Assembly (NCBI GenBank): GCA_964557845.1
Contig: CAZLBV010000020.1
Coordinates: forward strand, 1-17,920
DNA: 17,920 nucleotides
Origin: CAZLBV01 sp964557845
Lineage (GTDB): Bacteria; Acidobacteriota; Aminicenantia; Aminicenantales; Aminicenantaceae
Direction: 5' to 3'
Shown here: positions 14,821 to 17,920 of the stretch, piece after piece
How positions within the stretch are numbered: the first letter of the stretch is position 1
Layout of the letters: each line of letters opens with the position of its first letter
Made by a program: the position numbers and the translations under genes
The notes under the pieces: model-generated
What the model was told of the DNA's origin: nothing
The model's input: the letters and a program-made list of their open reading frames with translations, nothing else
The model's database searches: none

Positions 14821-16642
14821 TCTTCCGTAGTTTGGCAGCTAGGTCCGCATCTACGTTCTGAAGCTGCCGCCATATCTCCCGCGCTTCCATATTGTTGTGT
14901 AAGTTCAAATGGCAAACAGCCAGGTTATAATAAGCAACTCCACTGGAAGGCTTAAGTTCAATAGCTTTCTCAAGCGGTTCAATTGCAGCAGACCATTGCT
15001 TTAGCTGCATATGCCCTACTCCTATACTAAGCCAAGCATCAGCATTATCAGGGAAATATTCGACCATTGTCTTAAATACACCAACCTGATCGCTCCATCT
15101 TTTCATTTGACTGTAGGCATAACCAAGTTGAAGATAGGCATATTCCATATCCGGCCGAAGCTTTATTAATTTTTCATACGCCTCAACCGCTTCGTTCCAT
15201 TTTTCAGCCCGGACATACATATAACCGAGGTTATAAAGAGAATCTCCATCTTCTGGATTTAAGGAGACCATTTTTTTGGCAAATTCGATCGCCTTTTCAG
15301 GCATTTTGGCATTATCATACATCTGCAGTATCATGTTGTAATAAATCTTCGCATCTTCTGGGATAAGCTGTGCCAGCATATCATAGACCTCTTCTGCTTT
15401 TTCATATTGTTTGGTTTTTAGATAGGCATCAGCTAACATCTGGTTTAATTTAATATCCCGGCTCATCGAACCTTCTCGCAATTTCTGAAAAGCTTGAATG
15501 GCCTTATCATATTCTTCAATCTCTCTAAAGCTAGTACCCATGCGTAAATAAGCTTCCTCTGCATTTTCCGGATCAGAGTCGATATATTTTTGGAAATTCT
15601 CGGCTGCTTTATCGAACTGTCGGAGCTCTTGATATGCTGTTCCGATAAGGAAATAAGCTTGGTTATTATCAAGATTCAAGTCAACAGCTTTCTGTAAAGG
15701 TGGGATGGCTTCTTCCCATTTCATCATTTTAATATAAACTGAGCCAAGTCCCAGATAGGCACTATCTAACTTAGGATCTAATTCAATAATTTTCTCATAT
15801 GTATTGACTGCGGATGAATAATTCCTCTGGCTGGTGTTAATATTTGCTAACAGGACCTGGGCTTGAATATTATCCGGTTTTAAACTGGTTGCTTTATTTA
15901 AAAAACGTTCGGCTTGGGCAGTATTATCTAAAGCAGCCGTTATTCTACCCATCAAATAAGCGCCCTCGTATGTCCCTAGATAATCTTCCGGTGGATAATC
16001 ATCCAGATCGGTTTCCTTACCAGAAGTAGCCAGCCTTTGTAACGACGTGACCGGAAAGACGAATTTAGTGATCCGGTCTAGAACCATCATGATCCCGATC
16101 ACATTTCCCTCGGCATCAACTACCGGAGCGCCGTTATATCTGGGATCAACCTCAAAGGATACATCCATTACTTTTTTCCCGGGAGCGTATTCATACAATC
16201 CCGTGATATTACCTTCCTTTTCACCAATTTCTCCTATCTCATCTCCTCCATAAGCGAAAACAGGATCTCCTTCGGATACAGCCTCTGAGATTCCTCGTGG
16301 CAGAGCGGGAGCTTTTTTATTTATTTTTACCGCTGCCAGATTATTTTCTTTATCCACAGAAATAATCCCCTCGATCTTGACTTTCTTACCCTTTACATTT
16401 ACACCTTCAGCCTTTTTTGCTTGGCTAATAATATGGAATGGCGTCACCATAACTTTTTCAGCTATTACGAATCCCGATCCATGGGCTATTTCAGAATTGT
16501 CTTCTCCATAGCAGACATAAGTAATGATGCTTTCAGGATATTTTTCCTTAAAATTGGGTTTATCTTGGGTTAAAATTAATTCCACAGGAAAAATTAAAGC
16601 AGATAAAGTTAAAATTAATAGGATTTTTCTTAATAGTCCCAT
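14810..16642 (-). CDS. Exported TPR protein with an inactive trypsin-like (pseudoprotease) domain
   Basis: This 610-residue protein has a signal peptide or N-terminal anchor (residues 1-25), so it acts in the periplasm or at the cell surface. Residues about 34-205 follow the HtrA/trypsin pattern: GSGFVIA (55-61), VTPFHII (66-72) with the expected catalytic His70, NNLAAVKI (100-107), and RYNGAPVVDAEGNVIGI (168-184). The triad is broken. The Asp position reads Asn101 and the Ser of GNSGGP reads Asn170. Both codons are clean in the sequence. Residues about 222-605 form roughly eleven tetratricopeptide repeats of 34-35 residues, a long protein-binding superhelix. I infer a scaffold that uses a dead protease fold for binding. 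An AGGAGG five to six bases before the ATG and a TTGACA promoter mark a well-expressed single-gene start. The DUF2085 gene is divergent. Confidence 0.9.
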   Translation of the reverse strand: MGLLRKILLILTLSALIFPVELILTQDKPNFKEKYPESIITYVCYGEDNSEIAHGSGFVIAEKVMVTPFHIISQAKKAEGVNVKGKKVKIEGIISVDKENNLAAVKINKKAPALPRGISEAVSEGDPVFAYGGDEIGEIGEKEGNITGLYEYAPGKKVMDVSFEVDPRYNGAPVVDAEGNVIGIMMVLDRITKFVFPVTSLQRLATSGKETDLDDYPPEDYLGTYEGAYLMGRITAALDNTAQAERFLNKATSLKPDNIQAQVLLANINTSQRNYSSAVNTYEKIIELDPKLDSAYLGLGSVYIKMMKWEEAIPPLQKAVDLNLDNNQAYFLIGTAYQELRQFDKAAENFQKYIDSDPENAEEAYLRMGTSFREIEEYDKAIQAFQKLREGSMSRDIKLNQMLADAYLKTKQYEKAEEVYDMLAQLIPEDAKIYYNMILQMYDNAKMPEKAIEFAKKMVSLNPEDGDSLYNLGYMYVRAEKWNEAVEAYEKLIKLRPDMEYAYLQLGYAYSQMKRWSDQVGVFKTMVEYFPDNADAWLSIGVGHMQLKQWSAAIEPLEKAIELKPSSGVAYYNLAVCHLNLHNNMEAREIWRQLQNVDADLAAKLRKILR

Positions 16643-16691
16643 ATTGTCCTCCTAAATTTTATTAATGAAAACAATATATTTAAGCATTGAT

Positions 16692-16720
16692 AATGTACAC
16701 TCTGAAAAATATTCTGTCAA
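16692..16720 (-). promoter_or_regulatory. Sigma70-like promoter for the TPR pseudoprotease gene
   Basis: The -35 is a perfect TTGACA (16715-16720), the spacer is 17 bases and the -10 is TACATT (16692-16697). The leader is about 45 bases and ends with AGGAGG before the ATG. Confidence 0.6.
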
Positions 16721-16736
16721 CTCCTGTGAAATTTCA

Positions 16737-16765
16737 ACGACATATGGATCAGAAAATGTTACAAT
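16737..16765 (+). promoter_or_regulatory. Possible promoter for the DUF2085 gene
   Basis: TACAAT (16760-16765, five of six consensus bases) is preceded after 17 bases by ACGACA (16737-16742), a weak -35. It points to the plus-strand genes and lies back to back with the TPR gene promoter in the same 153-base gap. Confidence 0.35.
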
Positions 16766-16795
16766 TCTTTACTTAGCCTGAATTATTCATAAAAA

Positions 16796-17332
16796 ATGCC
16801 GATGCTATTATTAAACAATTTATTATCACTAAGATACAATCTTTTAACGAAAAACATTTTTGTTTATAGCTTGACTCTAATAGGAAGCCTTATACTCCTT
16901 GGTTTAATATTTCTTGCTCCTTACCTTAAATATCTTTCAAATCCCGCAGCCGACATGATCTATATCCTGTTTTCTCCCCTATGCCACCAGATTCCCTCAC
17001 GTAGTTTTATTATTTATGGTTTTCCTTTGGCGGTCTGCTCGCGCTGCCTGGGTATCTATATGGGTTTTTTTCTTGGCACACTCGTTTATCCTCTAATTAA
17101 TGGGCTCCGGAACCAGGAGGTCCCTTCCAGAACCCATCTCATTTTTTTTTCTCTTCCCATCATTATCGACACCGCAGCGAATTTCTTAAGATTTTGGGAC
17201 ACCTCTGGATGGATCCGCCTGATACTGGGGATCTTATGGGGCAGTATCCTGCCGTTTTATTTCATAGTGGGAATAAATGAACTGGTTCATAGAAATAAAA
17301 ATAATATCTCTAGTCTTGATATATCACGATAA
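16796..17332 (+). CDS. DUF2085 family membrane protein
   Basis: This 178-residue inner-membrane protein has about four hydrophobic segments. The family pattern is clear: CHQIPSRSF (residues 63-71), then PLAVCSRCLGIYMGFFLG (77-94), then the PIIID region near 121-125. The conserved Cys-His and Cys-x-x-Cys residues would face each other near the membrane surface and may bind a metal; this is inference, since the family has no known function. No clear Shine-Dalgarno sequence precedes the ATG at 16796, and a second in-frame ATG lies two codons later, so the exact start is open. It is the first plus-strand gene, divergent from the TPR pseudoprotease, and is followed 39 bases later by another small membrane protein, with which it probably shares a transcript. 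Confidence 0.88.
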   Translation: MPMLLLNNLLSLRYNLLTKNIFVYSLTLIGSLILLGLIFLAPYLKYLSNPAADMIYILFSPLCHQIPSRSFIIYGFPLAVCSRCLGIYMGFFLGTLVYPLINGLRNQEVPSRTHLIFFSLPIIIDTAANFLRFWDTSGWIRLILGILWGSILPFYFIVGINELVHRNKNNISSLDISR

Positions 17333-17371
17333 AAAAATTAGAATAGGGAAAATCACCCGGAAGGAGGCAAA

Positions 17372-17893
17372 ATGAACAACCAAAGAAATCCCATGTTAAT
17401 GCCGGCTTTGATTGGAGGAGGGATCGCCGGGTTTTTATCTGCGGTGCCCATTATCAACATCGCCAACTGTTTCTGCTGTCTCTGGATTATTGCAGGAGGA
17501 ATACTGTCGGCATATTTGCTTTCCAAAGAAACTTCCCGTCCCTTAACCTCAGGGGATGGAGCAATTGTCGGTATTTTTTCAGGTATAGTTGCTGCTGTCG
17601 TTGAATTCATTGTCAGTATTCCGTTCCAAGCCATAAATAATAGATTGATGCAATCCGCCATGGAATGGGTGCAGAAAAATTCCGGAGAACTACCGGAAGG
17701 ATGGGATAGGTTTTTAGAACGGGGCGCTGCGGAAACTGCTGTAACGTTGAGTATTCTTGGTCTTCTTTTTTCTGTGGTTTTATTTTCTGTAATGGGTGCT
17801 CTTGGGGGGATCTTAGGTATTACCCTGTTCAAGAAAAAAACCCCACCATCTGAGGGCATCATCGATGTTCCTAAAGACAAAACATCTTCTTAA
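17372..17893 (+). CDS. Small glycine-rich membrane protein of unknown function
   Basis: This 173-residue protein has about four hydrophobic segments (roughly 11-31, 34-50, 63-85 and 120-147). Many are Gly/Ala-rich and suited to tight helix packing. A cysteine cluster, Cys33, Cys35 and Cys36, sits at the border of the first and second segments (IANCFCCLWIIAGG). A soluble stretch about 90-118 (ending WDRFLERGAAET) separates the helices, and a polar Lys-rich tail follows. A strong AAGGAGG ends four bases before the ATG, which fixes the start. I do not recognise a characterised family. It follows the DUF2085 gene closely, so both may act in the membrane together. The overlapping minus-strand frame (17353-17880) is a shadow. 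The gene ends 27 bases before the window edge. Confidence 0.8.
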   Translation: MNNQRNPMLMPALIGGGIAGFLSAVPIINIANCFCCLWIIAGGILSAYLLSKETSRPLTSGDGAIVGIFSGIVAAVVEFIVSIPFQAINNRLMQSAMEWVQKNSGELPEGWDRFLERGAAETAVTLSILGLLFSVVLFSVMGALGGILGITLFKKKTPPSEGIIDVPKDKTSS

Positions 17894-17920
17894 ACCTCAA
17901 TTCATTGTCAACCCGCAATC

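Noticed and set aside
14810..16642. Calling the TPR protein an active HtrA/Deg protease
   Set aside because: The catalytic Asp and Ser positions both read Asn, so proteolysis by the classical triad is not possible.
17353..17880. A 175-codon minus-strand open frame
   Set aside because: It is antisense to the 173-residue membrane protein, which has a strong AAGGAGG and helix pattern; the minus frame is Pro/Ser-rich with no ribosome site.
1..17920. CRISPR arrays, insertion sequences, integrase/attachment sites or phage genes
   Set aside because: No regularly spaced repeats, transposase motifs or tRNA-end duplications were seen; tRNA-Leu is intact with no repeated 3' end noticed nearby.

Overview
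The window looks like chromosomal DNA from a diderm (Gram-negative-type) bacterium. The support is a beta-barrel outer-membrane porin, signal peptides on exported proteins, and a complete bacterial tig-clpP-clpX-lon quality-control operon. The base composition is AT-rich. The mix of an Asp-box/VPS10-type exported protein, an Alginate_exp-type porin, a TPR protein with a trypsin-like domain and a DUF2085 protein reminds me of Acidobacteriota/Aminicenantes-type genomes. That placement is only a low-confidence impression. I see no insertion sequence, phage gene, CRISPR array or sign of recent transfer.

Layout: everything from 1 to 16642 is on the minus strand, and the last two genes (16796 onward) are on the plus strand. 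Reading the minus strand in transcription order: (1) a TPR protein with a catalytically dead trypsin-like domain (16642-14810), with its own sigma70-like promoter; (2) a HemL-like class III aminotransferase (14703-13315); (3) tRNA-Leu(UAG), tig, clpP, clpX, lon and rho (13173-6106), probably one transcription unit from a TTGACA promoter just upstream of the tRNA; (4) an Alginate_exp-type porin (5962-4661) with its own promoter, a sodium:solute symporter (4552-3128), a two-helix membrane protein (3013-2327) and a large exported Asp-box protein (2274 to beyond base 1). The Asp-box gene is an uninterrupted 758-codon frame that leaves the window before its stop. On the plus strand, a DUF2085 membrane protein (16796-17332) is followed after 39 bases by a small unrecognised membrane protein (17372-17893).

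How the parts fit: block 3 is a protein-fate operon (ribosome-bound chaperone, ClpXP protease, Lon protease), with the termination factor Rho added at the end. Block 4 could be an uptake unit, with an outer-membrane pore and an inner-membrane Na+ symporter next to an exported beta-propeller protein. Its substrate cannot be read from the sequence.

No intergenic gap exceeds about 155 bases. The gaps hold four good sigma70-like promoters on the minus strand, each with an exact 17-base spacer (TTGACA or TTGACT for -35), plus a weaker plus-strand candidate, hairpins and dyads. Nothing here is clearly a new multi-gene system. The observations most worth a second look are the pseudoprotease-TPR protein, a probable ATT start codon for the two-helix membrane protein, and an anomalous linker segment in Lon.
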